NCBI RefSeq assembly: GCF_030758975.1
Contig: NZ_CP132359.1
Location: forward strand, 2,951,366 to 3,015,365
Source: Bosea beijingensis
Lineage (GTDB): Bacteria > Pseudomonadota > Alphaproteobacteria > Rhizobiales > Beijerinckiaceae
DNA length: 64,000 bases
Reading direction: 5' to 3'
The position numbers and the translations under genes are program-made. This document shows, piece after piece, positions 43,174 to 50,781 of the stretch (its first letter is position 1; each line of letters opens with the position of its first letter). The notes beneath the pieces were generated by a model, which made no database searches, was not told the DNA's origin, and worked only from the letters and a program-made list of their open reading frames with translations.

Positions 43174-43968
43174 TTAGCGGTTCATGGCGGTCTCGACCAG
43201 CCGCAGCATCTCGCGGTGGCGGGCCGGGTCGCCGGCCGCCATTATGCGCTTGCCCGTGTCGCGAGTGATCGGCTGCCCTTCCCAATCAGTGATGACGCCG
43301 CCGGCGCCTTCGATGATCGGGCGGAAAGGCGCGAAATCCCACAGCTTCAGTCGCGTGTCGAAGGCTGCATCGGTGCGTCCACTCGCGAGCAGGCCAAAGC
43401 TCATGCAGGCGCCGCCCCAGATGCGCCACGCGGTCGCGGCGCGCATGGCGTCGAGCGCCGGGGTCTCTTCCGCGTCGAAGAAATCGGGATTGCTGGCCGA
43501 GAGAATGGCTTCCACGAGCGCGCCACAGACGCGGGTGCGGCAGGGACGGCCGTTATGCGTGGTCGGGCGGCCCTTGACCCCGATCCAGCGATCGCCGGTG
43601 ACCGGGTGGTCGATGATCCCCAGGATCGGCTCGCCTTCCTTCATCAGGGCGATCAGGGAGCCGTAGACCGGCAGGCCAGCAATGAAGGCGGCGGTGCCGT
43701 CGATGGGATCGAGTACCCAGACCAGATCGGCGTCGCCATCGGAGGGAGCCTCCTCCTCGCCGATGATACCGTGGCTGGGAAAGCGGTCGGCGAGCATCTC
43801 GCGCATGCGCCGCTCGATGCGGGCATCGAGCGCGGTGACGAAGCTCTTATCCGGTTTGACCTCGACATCGGGGCGGGCAGTCGCGCCCTCGCGCAGGATC
43901 GTGCCGCTCTCTGCGGCAAGGCGGAGGGCGAAAGCCAGCCATTCGTTCTGATCGTTCCCGGCGCGCAT
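43174..43968 (-). CDS. Inositol monophosphatase family phosphatase
   Basis: Mg-dependent phosphatase of 264 residues. Metal-site motifs are GIIGEEEAPS, WVLDPIDGTAAFIAG and the late LWDFAPFRPIIEGAGGVITD. The family dephosphorylates inositol phosphate, histidinol phosphate or other sugar/polyol phosphates in the cytoplasm. As the first gene of the ABC operon, it may act on an imported phosphorylated compound. Divergent from deoR. Confidence 0.9.
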   Translation of the reverse strand: MRAGNDQNEWLAFALRLAAESGTILREGATARPDVEVKPDKSFVTALDARIERRMREMLADRFPSHGIIGEEEAPSDGDADLVWVLDPIDGTAAFIAGLPVYGSLIALMKEGEPILGIIDHPVTGDRWIGVKGRPTTHNGRPCRTRVCGALVEAILSASNPDFFDAEETPALDAMRAATAWRIWGGACMSFGLLASGRTDAAFDTRLKLWDFAPFRPIIEGAGGVITDWEGQPITRDTGKRIMAAGDPARHREMLRLVETAMNR

Positions 43969-44013
43969 TCGCCATCCCCGCTTACTCTGGAAGGTGGCTT
44001 AGCAGCTGTGGAT

Positions 44014-44038
44014 ATATGTGGCAATGTGTATTTATGTG
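44014..44038. promoter_or_regulatory. Candidate DeoR operator: repeated ATGTG
   Basis: Between the divergent phosphatase and DeoR genes, ATGTG occurs three times on one strand (44016-44020, 44024-44028, 44034-44038) in an otherwise AT-rich patch. DeoR-type repressors often bind short direct repeats. The assignment is positional only. Confidence 0.35.
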
Positions 44039-44109
44039 CAGTTCGTCAAGGCTCTGGTTGTGCGCCGCCGCGCGCGATGCCATGAGCGTTACGGAGGAGG
44101 CGATGGCAG

Positions 44110-44886
44110 ATGTGGCAAGGCGATCGAAAGCAGCGCATCGGCGCGCTTCTCGAGACATTCGGCAGCGTGTCGGTCGAGCGGCTGGCGCAGGAGTTCGATG
44201 TTTCGCACGAGTCGATCCGCCGCGATCTCGTCGCCCTAGAGCGGGACGGCCGATTGAGGCGCGTCCACGGTGGTGCGGTCAGCCTGCCTGCGGAGCAGGA
44301 CGCTTCCTACGGTGCCCGTTCCACGGTCCGGCTGCAGGAAAAGCGCGCGATCGCGCTGGCCGCGCTGACGCTGATCAAAAGCGGCCAGACGCTGTTCCTC
44401 GATGGGGGAACCACGACGGCGGCTCTGGCCGAGGAATTGAAGAGCGTCCCCGAGCTCAACATTCTCACGAATTCGCTCCAGGTCGCGACGAGCATGGCCT
44501 CGACCCAGCACAGGACAGGCAGCCGCGTCTTCCTGCTCGGCGGCGCCATCGTGCATGAGCCGCCGGAGACCGGCGGCGCGTCGACGATCAACGACATCTA
44601 TCGCTTCAAGGCAGACCTGGCGCTGCTGTCGCCCTTCGGCGTGGACGTGGATGGCGCGGCGACCAATTTCTTCGAGCATACCGCTGAGATCGCCCGGGCG
44701 ATGGTCGCCAATTCGGCGAGCGTCATCCTGATCGCCGACCACTCCAAGATCGGCGTCACGAGCCGCGTCCGCTTCTGCGAGCTGGACCGGGTGTCGGCCA
44801 TCGTGACCGACAAGAAGGCGCGGAGATTGCCGGCGCTCGCCGCGCTGTCGAATGTCGTCGGGCGCGTCATCGTCGCCGATGGCTAG
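44110..44886 (+). CDS. DeoR-family transcriptional regulator
   Basis: Regulator of 258 residues. The HTH is at residues 5-55 (RIGALLETFGSVSVERLAQE, VSHESIRRDLVALERDGRLR), then the sugar-phosphate sensing domain with LFLDGGTTTAALAEEL, NSLQVA and VILIADHSKIG. These proteins usually repress sugar or polyol genes and are released by a phosphorylated intermediate, which fits the divergent importer/phosphatase operon. Confidence 0.92.
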   Translation: MWQGDRKQRIGALLETFGSVSVERLAQEFDVSHESIRRDLVALERDGRLRRVHGGAVSLPAEQDASYGARSTVRLQEKRAIALAALTLIKSGQTLFLDGGTTTAALAEELKSVPELNILTNSLQVATSMASTQHRTGSRVFLLGGAIVHEPPETGGASTINDIYRFKADLALLSPFGVDVDGAATNFFEHTAEIARAMVANSASVILIADHSKIGVTSRVRFCELDRVSAIVTDKKARRLPALAALSNVVGRVIVADG

Positions 44887-44903
44887 AGCATTCGACCGAA
44901 AGG

Positions 44904-44922
44904 CGCTCCGCTGAGCGGAGCG
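44904..44922. terminator. Convergent hairpin after deoR
   Basis: CGCTCCGC-TGA-GCGGAGCG, an eight-base perfect stem with a three-base loop, lies between the DeoR gene and the convergent hydroxyproline epimerase gene. No U-tract. Confidence 0.5.
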
Positions 44923-44937
44923 GGCAGCCGAGGTCCC

Positions 44938-45939
44938 TTACACCACGACGAAGCCGTGGGCGAAGGGGTCGCGGTCGTCGATGAAGATGGTGTTGTAGCC
45001 GGTCATCCGCGCCCAGCCGGCGATGGAAGGGATGATCGCAGGGCGATTGGCGACGGTGACGGCGGCCTCGACGCGGCCCTTGAACAGCGAGCCGATGATC
45101 GATTCATGCACGAACTCGTCGCCGACCGCGAGCTTCCCCTTGGCGGCGAGCTGGGCCATGCGGGCGGAGGTGCCGGTGCCGCAGGGCGAGCGGTCGATTG
45201 CCTTGTCGCCGTAGAACACGGCGTTGCGGGCATGGGCCTCCGGCTTCGTCGCCTTGCCGGTCCACTGGATATGGCTGAGCCCCTGGATCTCGGGGTGCTC
45301 GGGATGGACGAACTCGTATTTCTTGTTCAGTGCGGCGCGCAGCTTCGGCGACCAGCCGATCAGTTCGCCGGCAGTGTGGTCGGCCATATCCCGAAAATTC
45401 TTCTGCGGCTCGACGATGGCATAGAAGTTGCCGCCATAGGCGACGTCGACGACGATCTCGCCGAGGCCTTCGACCTCCGCCGTCAAGCCTTCCGCATAGA
45501 GGAAGCCCGGCACGTTGGTCAGGCGGACCTCCTCGACGAAGCGGCCTTCCTGGCGATAGCTGATATCGACCTTGCCGGCGGGCGCTTCGATCGAGAGCTT
45601 GCCCGGCTCGCGCGGGGTGATCAGCCCGTTCTCGATACCCATGGTGATGGTGCCGATGGTGCCGTGGCCGCACATCGGCAGGCAGCCCGAGGTTTCGATG
45701 AAGAGCACGGCGACGTCGCAATCGGGGCGGGTCGGCGGATAGAGGATCGAGCCCGACATCATGTCGTGCCCGCGCGGCTCGAACATCAGGCCGGTGCGGA
45801 TCCAGTCGAACTCGCGCAGGAAATGCGCGCGCTTCTCCAGCATGTTGGCGCCTTCGAGCCGCGGGCCTCCGCCGGAGACGAGGCGCACCGGATTGCCGCA
45901 GGTGTGGCCGTCGATGCAGGAGAAGGTGTGGCTGGCCAT
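44938..45939 (-). CDS. 4-hydroxyproline 2-epimerase (proline racemase family)
   Basis: Enzyme of 333 residues. Both catalytic cysteines are present: Cys90 in CLPMCGHGTIG and Cys253 in DRSPCGTGTSARMAQLAA, which distinguishes epimerases from the related Thr-containing dehydratases. It converts trans-4-hydroxy-L-proline to cis-4-hydroxy-D-proline. The next two genes supply the following steps, so the assignment to hydroxyproline rather than proline is well supported. Ten bases after the oxidoreductase gene in the same operon. Confidence 0.92.
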   Translation of the reverse strand: MASHTFSCIDGHTCGNPVRLVSGGGPRLEGANMLEKRAHFLREFDWIRTGLMFEPRGHDMMSGSILYPPTRPDCDVAVLFIETSGCLPMCGHGTIGTITMGIENGLITPREPGKLSIEAPAGKVDISYRQEGRFVEEVRLTNVPGFLYAEGLTAEVEGLGEIVVDVAYGGNFYAIVEPQKNFRDMADHTAGELIGWSPKLRAALNKKYEFVHPEHPEIQGLSHIQWTGKATKPEAHARNAVFYGDKAIDRSPCGTGTSARMAQLAAKGKLAVGDEFVHESIIGSLFKGRVEAAVTVANRPAIIPSIAGWARMTGYNTIFIDDRDPFAHGFVVV

Positions 45940-45949
45940 GGTCCGACTC

Positions 45950-47191
45950 TCAGAAGCGCTGCGGTGAGAAGGAAGCGATGTCGATGACTGGGGACTGATC
46001 GGTCAAGAGGTCGGCGACCAGCCGGGCAGTGCCGGCCGATTGCGTCAGGCCGAGATGGCCATGGCCGAAAGCATATACGACGCGCGGCGTCGCGCGCGCC
46101 CGGCCGATCGCCGGCAGGCTGTCGGGGAGAGAGGGGCGAAAACCCATCCATTGCACGCCGTTATCGGGCTTGAGCCCGGGCAGGAAGGCGCGGGCCTTGG
46201 CCAGCATCGCCTCCGAGCGGCGGAAATTCGGGGCTAAGTCGAGCCCGCCGAGCTCGACGGCGCCACCGACGCGGATGCCGATCGAGAGCCGGCTGACGAC
46301 GAAGCCATGGCCGCCGAAGGTGACCTGCGTGCGCAGATCGAAGGCATCAGGCGGCAGCGTGGTGTTGTAGCCGCGTTCGGTTTCGAGCGGGATGCGCTCA
46401 CCCAAGCTGCGGGCAATACGGTGGGAGAAGGCGCCGGCCGCCAGCACGACCTGCGCCGCCTGCCGCTTCTGGCCGCCACGGGCATGGATCGCAATGCCGC
46501 CGTCGACAGGCGCGAGGCCTTCGACCTCCAGCCGTTCGATCGTGCCGCCGCGGGCGCGGAATTGATCGGCAAGCGCGACCGTGTAGCCTTGGGGATCGGC
46601 GATCGAGTACCAGCCGGGGGTGAAGGTACCGTGGGTGAAGCGCTGCGCGAGACCGGGCTGGATCTCGGCCATGCCGGCGGCGTCGAGATGGCGGAATGCG
46701 ATGCCGTGCTCCGCGCGGGCCTGCCAGCCGGGCAGGGAGGCCTTCAGCTCGGCCTCGCTCTCATACACCTGGAGATTGCCGTCCTTGCGCAGCATGGCGA
46801 AGGTGCCGGTTTCGTGCAGGAAGGGTTCCAGCTCCGCCTTGGACAGGTCCATCAGCGCCGTCTGTGCCGCGGTGGAATGCGCGACGCGGGCGGGCGAGCA
46901 GGCGCGCCAGAAGCGGAACATCCAGGGCACGATCCGGAGCGCATAGGCCGGCGGCACCGAAAGCGGCCCAAGCGGGTCGAGCAGCCATTTCGGCGCCTTG
47001 CGCAGGATACCGGGCGAGGCGAGCGGCAGGATGTCGGTGAAGGCGAAGGCGCCGGCATTGCCGGCGGAGGCGCCCGCCGCTGGCCCGGCCCTGTCCAGCA
47101 CAACGACGGACAGGCCGCGCCCCTGCGCCGCGATCGCGGTGGAGAGGCCGACCACGCCGGCGCCTATGACGATGACATCGGGATTGGCCAT
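45950..47191 (-). CDS. D-amino-acid (cis-4-hydroxy-D-proline) dehydrogenase
   Basis: FAD enzyme of 413 residues with the N-terminal dinucleotide motif VIVIGAGVVGLSTAIAAQGR, the DadA-like SAGNAGAFAFTDILPLASPG, and a C-terminal FAD-closing motif GHGHLGLTQSAGTARLVADL. It would oxidise cis-4-hydroxy-D-proline to pyrroline-4-hydroxy-2-carboxylate, feeding electrons to the quinone pool. The start at 47191 is the usual position for the family; the upstream open frame is not coding. It lies between the epimerase and the deaminase genes. Confidence 0.9.
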   Translation of the reverse strand: MANPDVIVIGAGVVGLSTAIAAQGRGLSVVVLDRAGPAAGASAGNAGAFAFTDILPLASPGILRKAPKWLLDPLGPLSVPPAYALRIVPWMFRFWRACSPARVAHSTAAQTALMDLSKAELEPFLHETGTFAMLRKDGNLQVYESEAELKASLPGWQARAEHGIAFRHLDAAGMAEIQPGLAQRFTHGTFTPGWYSIADPQGYTVALADQFRARGGTIERLEVEGLAPVDGGIAIHARGGQKRQAAQVVLAAGAFSHRIARSLGERIPLETERGYNTTLPPDAFDLRTQVTFGGHGFVVSRLSIGIRVGGAVELGGLDLAPNFRRSEAMLAKARAFLPGLKPDNGVQWMGFRPSLPDSLPAIGRARATPRVVYAFGHGHLGLTQSAGTARLVADLLTDQSPVIDIASFSPQRF

Positions 47192-47312
47192 CAGCGGGTG
47201 CGTTTCGCGAATGCGTATTGCGGTTCCGGCCCGTGCCGATGACCGGCCGGGGATGTCAGCATGGAGCTTGCTCCCGCGCGACGGAAGGGCTTCCGCCGCG
47301 CGGGGTGCATGA

Positions 47313-48272
47313 TCAGGCCGCCTGCTTGCGGACGACGTTCGTCTTGGACCAGTCGGCATACCAGGCATCGAACAGCTTGAGCTGGGCCTCGGCATAGCCG
47401 CGCTGGCTGTCGCTCAGCGCATCGGTCTCGTTGAAGTGCAGCGCGTATTCCGCGTCGCCCTTCAGCACCATCATGTGCTTGAAGTACAGGACGAGGTCCG
47501 GGCCCGCATCGAAGGAGGAGAGCACGGCCAGCGCCTGCTCCAGTTCCTGAGCCTGGCGGCGGGCCGTGGCGTCGCCGGCGGCCGCGGCCACCGAGAGGTG
47601 GCAGAGATGGAGCACTTCCTTCGGCAGGACGTTGCCGATGCCGGTGATCGCGCCGGTCGCGCCGCAATTGACGTAGCCATGGACGACGGTGGTGTCGATG
47701 CCGATCATCAGCGAGACGGCGTCATCGCGGCTGGTGATGTTCTCGGCCGCATAGCGCATGTCGTCGGCGCCGCCGAATTCCTTGAAGCCGACAAGGTTCG
47801 GATGCTCGGCGCGCAGCGCGAAGAACAGCTCGGCGCGGGTGGCGAAGCCGTAATAGGGGCTGTTGTAGATCACCGCCGGCAGGCCAGGCGCGGCGGTCAG
47901 GATCGCCTTGAAATGCGCCTTCTGGGCGGCGATGACCGAACCGCGCGAGAGGACGCGCGGGATCACCATCAGGCCCTTGGCGCCGACCTTCTGGGCATGG
48001 GCGGCGTGCGCCACGGCGGAGGCGGTGTTGACCGCGCCGGTGCCGACGATGACCGGGATGCCGGCCTTCACCAGGCGCTCGACGCCTTCCATGCGCTGGG
48101 CATCGCTCAGAAGCGGCCAGTCACCCATCGAGCCGCAATAGACCACTGCGGACATGCCGGCGGCGATCAGTTCCTTGCCCTTGCGCACCAGCCCGTCGAA
48201 GTCGGGCGTGCGGTCGGCGTTGCAAGGGGTCATCAGCGCGGGGATCACGCCGGAGAAAATCTGGGCCTTCAT
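47313..48272 (-). CDS. DapA-family lyase, likely pyrroline-4-hydroxy-2-carboxylate deaminase
   Basis: Class I aldolase-fold enzyme of 319 residues. The Schiff-base lysine is Lys164 in LVGFKEFGGADDM, and the catalytic tyrosine lies in AVIYNSPYYGF (about 136). Dihydrodipicolinate synthase relatives of this type deaminate the hydroxyproline intermediate to alpha-ketoglutarate semialdehyde. Operon position supports this over lysine biosynthesis. A GntR operator lies 130 bases before its start. The semialdehyde dehydrogenase for the last step is not in the window. Confidence 0.87.
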   Translation of the reverse strand: MKAQIFSGVIPALMTPCNADRTPDFDGLVRKGKELIAAGMSAVVYCGSMGDWPLLSDAQRMEGVERLVKAGIPVIVGTGAVNTASAVAHAAHAQKVGAKGLMVIPRVLSRGSVIAAQKAHFKAILTAAPGLPAVIYNSPYYGFATRAELFFALRAEHPNLVGFKEFGGADDMRYAAENITSRDDAVSLMIGIDTTVVHGYVNCGATGAITGIGNVLPKEVLHLCHLSVAAAAGDATARRQAQELEQALAVLSSFDAGPDLVLYFKHMMVLKGDAEYALHFNETDALSDSQRGYAEAQLKLFDAWYADWSKTNVVRKQAA

Positions 48273-48403
48273 CTCGCTCTCCTTCTGGCTGTCGTTCCTG
48301 CGGAGACCTCGCCGCCAGAGCCGATCGGATCGCGTTACCATCCGATCGGACGTGCTCTAGCGTCGCGCCCCTTCCTAGTGTCTTATAGTCATTTGCATAT
48401 TAT

Positions 48404-48413
48404 TTGTCGACAA
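48404..48413. promoter_or_regulatory. GntR operator upstream of hydroxyproline genes
   Basis: The 10-base palindrome TTGTCGACAA lies in the gap between the GntR gene and the DapA-family gene. It is identical to the core of the larger palindrome at the GntR start (49153-49162), so the regulator probably binds both and represses the catabolic genes until hydroxyproline is present. Confidence 0.7.
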
Positions 48414-48430
48414 GAATTACGCAGCAAAGT

Positions 48431-49141
48431 TCAAAGTGAGATGTCCAGTCGCTCTTCCCCGATCATAAGCTTTTGAATCTGCTGGACGATCTGTTCGGCA
48501 TGCGCCTTGCCGAGACGGTCGGACAGCGCGATGTCGCGGGCCACGATCGCGGCGATCATCGCCTCGTGCTCGTCGACGAACTGCTGCGGCAGCCGGTCGT
48601 CGTAGGACTGGTAATAGAGGCGCAGGAAGCGCCGGCCCTCGTCGAGGAGGCGGCTGAACAGGCCGTTGAAATACGGGTTGCGCCCGGCCTCCGCGATCGC
48701 GGCGTGGAAGGCGGCGTTGGTCGCGATCATCGCCAGGGCATCCTGCGCCTTCACCGCGGCGGCGAATTCCGCCTGCCGGGCGCGGATCGCCTCGAGGTCT
48801 TCCGGGCGGCGGTTCTGGGCGGCGAGCTGTGTCGTCACCCGGTACATCAGCGTCAGCGCGTCGAAGAACGGCGACATGTTGAGGAAGTCGAGATTGGCCA
48901 CCATCGTCGAGCGGTTCGGCAGCGTGTCGATCAGGCCCTCGCCTGCCAGCCGCACCAGCGCTTCGCGGATCGGAGTGCGCGACATGCTGAAGCGCTCTGC
49001 GAGCTGGACTTCGTCGATCGGGCTCCCCGGCGGCAGGACGAGATCGAGGATTTCGTCACGCAGCAGATCGTAGACGAATTTCACGCCCGAGCCGCGCTTT
49101 CGCTCCGGAACGGCGGCGGCCTTGGTCTTGGTGGCTTTCAT
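48431..49141 (-). CDS. GntR-family transcriptional regulator (FCD type)
   Basis: Regulator of 236 residues from the ATG at 49141; the TTG at 49162 is less likely because it lies in the operator palindrome. The winged helix is at about 25-85 (KFVYDLLRDEILDLVLPPGS, AERFSMSRTPIREALVRLAG), and a helical FCD effector domain follows (metal-site-like AFHAAIAEAGRNPYF, later VDEHEAMIAAIVARD). It sits upstream of the hydroxyproline genes in the same direction, with matching operator copies before itself and before the lyase gene. Confidence 0.92.
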   Translation of the reverse strand: MKATKTKAAAVPERKRGSGVKFVYDLLRDEILDLVLPPGSPIDEVQLAERFSMSRTPIREALVRLAGEGLIDTLPNRSTMVANLDFLNMSPFFDALTLMYRVTTQLAAQNRRPEDLEAIRARQAEFAAAVKAQDALAMIATNAAFHAAIAEAGRNPYFNGLFSRLLDEGRRFLRLYYQSYDDRLPQQFVDEHEAMIAAIVARDIALSDRLGKAHAEQIVQQIQKLMIGEERLDISL

Positions 49142-49147
49142 CGGGAA

Positions 49148-49167
49148 TCCTCTTGTCGACAAGAGGA
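49148..49167. promoter_or_regulatory. GntR autoregulatory operator
   Basis: A perfect 20-base palindrome centred on TTGTCGACAA ends six bases before the GntR ATG and contains its ribosome site. Binding would block both transcription and ribosome access, which implies tight self-repression. The core is repeated at 48404-48413. Confidence 0.72.
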
Positions 49168-49327
49168 ATACGGGCGGCGCGACGCTGGATCAATCGGTTA
49201 TCGGGACGGCGGTGACGATCTTCGCCCGTTCGCCTTCGACCGGGAGGATTGCAGCGAGGCCATCGACCGGAATGCAAGGCTTCGTGGCTCGACCGCGAGC
49301 ACAGGTTGGTGGGGTGTAGGCGCCGGC

Positions 49328-49527
49328 ATGCGGCCGGAAGCCATTGCAGCGCAGGACAACGATCTTCAGATTGATTCCGCTGCTGTGTCGCGTGACCTGC
49401 GATCACTCGCGTCGCCAACGACATCATCGCACGCATTCGGATGGGCGAGTTTGGTACGGACTCGCATCTGGCGACGGAAGCGCTGTCCAAGCGCTTCGAG
49501 GTCTCGCGTTCGCCGGTCAGCCGCTGA
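49328..49527 (+). pseudogene. Remnant of a GntR-family regulator gene
   Basis: A frame from the ATG at 49328 (MRPEAIAAQDNDLQIDSAAV) is interrupted by a shift near 49395-49410. The adjoining frame from about 49402 continues VANDIIARIRMGEFGTDSHL and ATEALSKRFEVSRSPVSR before a stop at 49525. This is the winged-helix N-terminus of a GntR protein, ending exactly where intact members read SRSPVREAL. No effector domain follows, as the next gene's stop codon is at 49552. The gene is frameshifted and truncated. The rest of the gap (49168-49327) shows nothing I can support. Confidence 0.65.
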
Positions 49528-49551
49528 TCCCGCATGTCCTCGGCGGGCTTC

Positions 49552-50733
49552 TCAGCAGCCGATCACCTTGAACTCGACGCGGCGGTCGAGCGCGTCGCTG
49601 GCGTCGTCCTTGCCGGTTCCGACGAGGTTCTCGCGGAAGCCGCGGCCGCTGGCGATCATGCGGCCGCGATTGTCGGGGGCGCCGGTCAGCAGCAGGTCCA
49701 TGACGAATTGCGCCCGCAGGGCGGAAAGCCGGTCGTTCACCTGCGGCAGGCCGGTATGCGAGGTGTGGCCGACGATCTCCAGGCAGGCGCCCTTCTGGCG
49801 CGAGCGTGTCGCGATCTGGCTCAGCCACATCGGATAGGGATCGGTGATCTGGCGGTCGTCGACGAATTGCGTCGTGCCGGGCTTGAACAGCAATTTCACC
49901 ATCAGGCGGTCGGACGCGAGGCCGTAATCGATCAGGTCGCCGAAGGCGTCGACCATGTCCTCGCGCCGCGCGAGCTTGCTGGCGGCGAGATAGGTGCCGA
50001 TCCTGACGCGGTGCTGCTCGCCGCCCGGCAGCTTGCGCGCCGTCCGGTAGAAGGCGAGCGCTTCGCGGAAATGCTGGGTCTCATAGGCGAGGATGCCGTC
50101 ATTGATCAGCGCATTGGCGGTGAGCTTCTCGATATAGACGGGGTCGATCGGGTCGCCGAGCTTCGTGCCCTGGCAGACCTTGATATAGGACTCCGTCGCC
50201 TGATCCTTCGCCCAGAGCGGCGAGTCCCGGTAATAGGGCGTGGGCGTCGTGTCGACGCCTTCGATGCGGGCGCGCGAGACACCCTTGGAGACGACGCTGT
50301 TGGACTTGAGGTCGGCCAGGGTCAGGCAGATCCGGTAGGCGTCCCGCGGGCCGTCGGCCGCGCCCTGGTTGTTAACGGCGGTGAAGGTGCCGACCAGCAC
50401 CACCGGCTTGCTCGCGAGCGCCTCGCTGTCGAAAGGCAGGACGTTGAAGCGCGGGTAGTTCGTGCGGACGAGCTCCATCAATGTCGCCTGCATCGAGCGC
50501 GTCGCGGTCGACTGCGCGCCCGAGGCGGCATCGATCAGGGGGTCGATGACCAGCTCGACCTTGTCCCCGGACACCGACGCCTTGCTGAAGAGGTCGTCGG
50601 CAGCCTTGCGCAGTGCTTCGGCAAAGGGAATGGGGGTCGGTGGAGGCGGCGCGGTCTGCGCGCCGGCCGAGGTGGCGCTCGCCAACAGGGCGAGGCCGAT
50701 CATCGCGATCTTGAAGCGGACCAGGCCCGTCAT
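49552..50733 (-). CDS. OmpA-like C-terminal domain protein with CsgG/FlgO-like N-terminal region
   Basis: Exported protein of 393 residues with signal peptide MTGLVRFKIAMIGLALLASA, then TSAGAQ. Residues 35-180 resemble the curli CsgG/FlgO/LpoB-type fold (KVELVIDPLIDAASGAQSTA, VVLVGTFTAVNN, YRICLTLADLKSNSVVSKGV); that is a weak resemblance. Residues 270-393 are OmpA-like peptidoglycan binding (CLEIVGHTSHTG, NDRLSALRAQFVMDLLL, LDRRVEFKV), with the usual Asp after GHT replaced by Ser. Probably periplasmic and wall-bound. It is 48 bases downstream of the caspase gene, on the same strand. Confidence 0.8.
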   Translation of the reverse strand: MTGLVRFKIAMIGLALLASATSAGAQTAPPPPTPIPFAEALRKAADDLFSKASVSGDKVELVIDPLIDAASGAQSTATRSMQATLMELVRTNYPRFNVLPFDSEALASKPVVLVGTFTAVNNQGAADGPRDAYRICLTLADLKSNSVVSKGVSRARIEGVDTTPTPYYRDSPLWAKDQATESYIKVCQGTKLGDPIDPVYIEKLTANALINDGILAYETQHFREALAFYRTARKLPGGEQHRVRIGTYLAASKLARREDMVDAFGDLIDYGLASDRLMVKLLFKPGTTQFVDDRQITDPYPMWLSQIATRSRQKGACLEIVGHTSHTGLPQVNDRLSALRAQFVMDLLLTGAPDNRGRMIASGRGFRENLVGTGKDDASDALDRRVEFKVIGC

Positions 50734-50781
50734 GCCTCACCTCTCCAGCTTTTGCCGGGGCTCCCGGCTACGGCGTTTGCA

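Noticed and set aside
47313..48272. DapA (lysine biosynthesis) assignment
   Set aside because: The gene lies between hydroxyproline epimerase/dehydrogenase genes and their GntR regulator, which fits the hydroxyproline-pathway deaminase of the same family.
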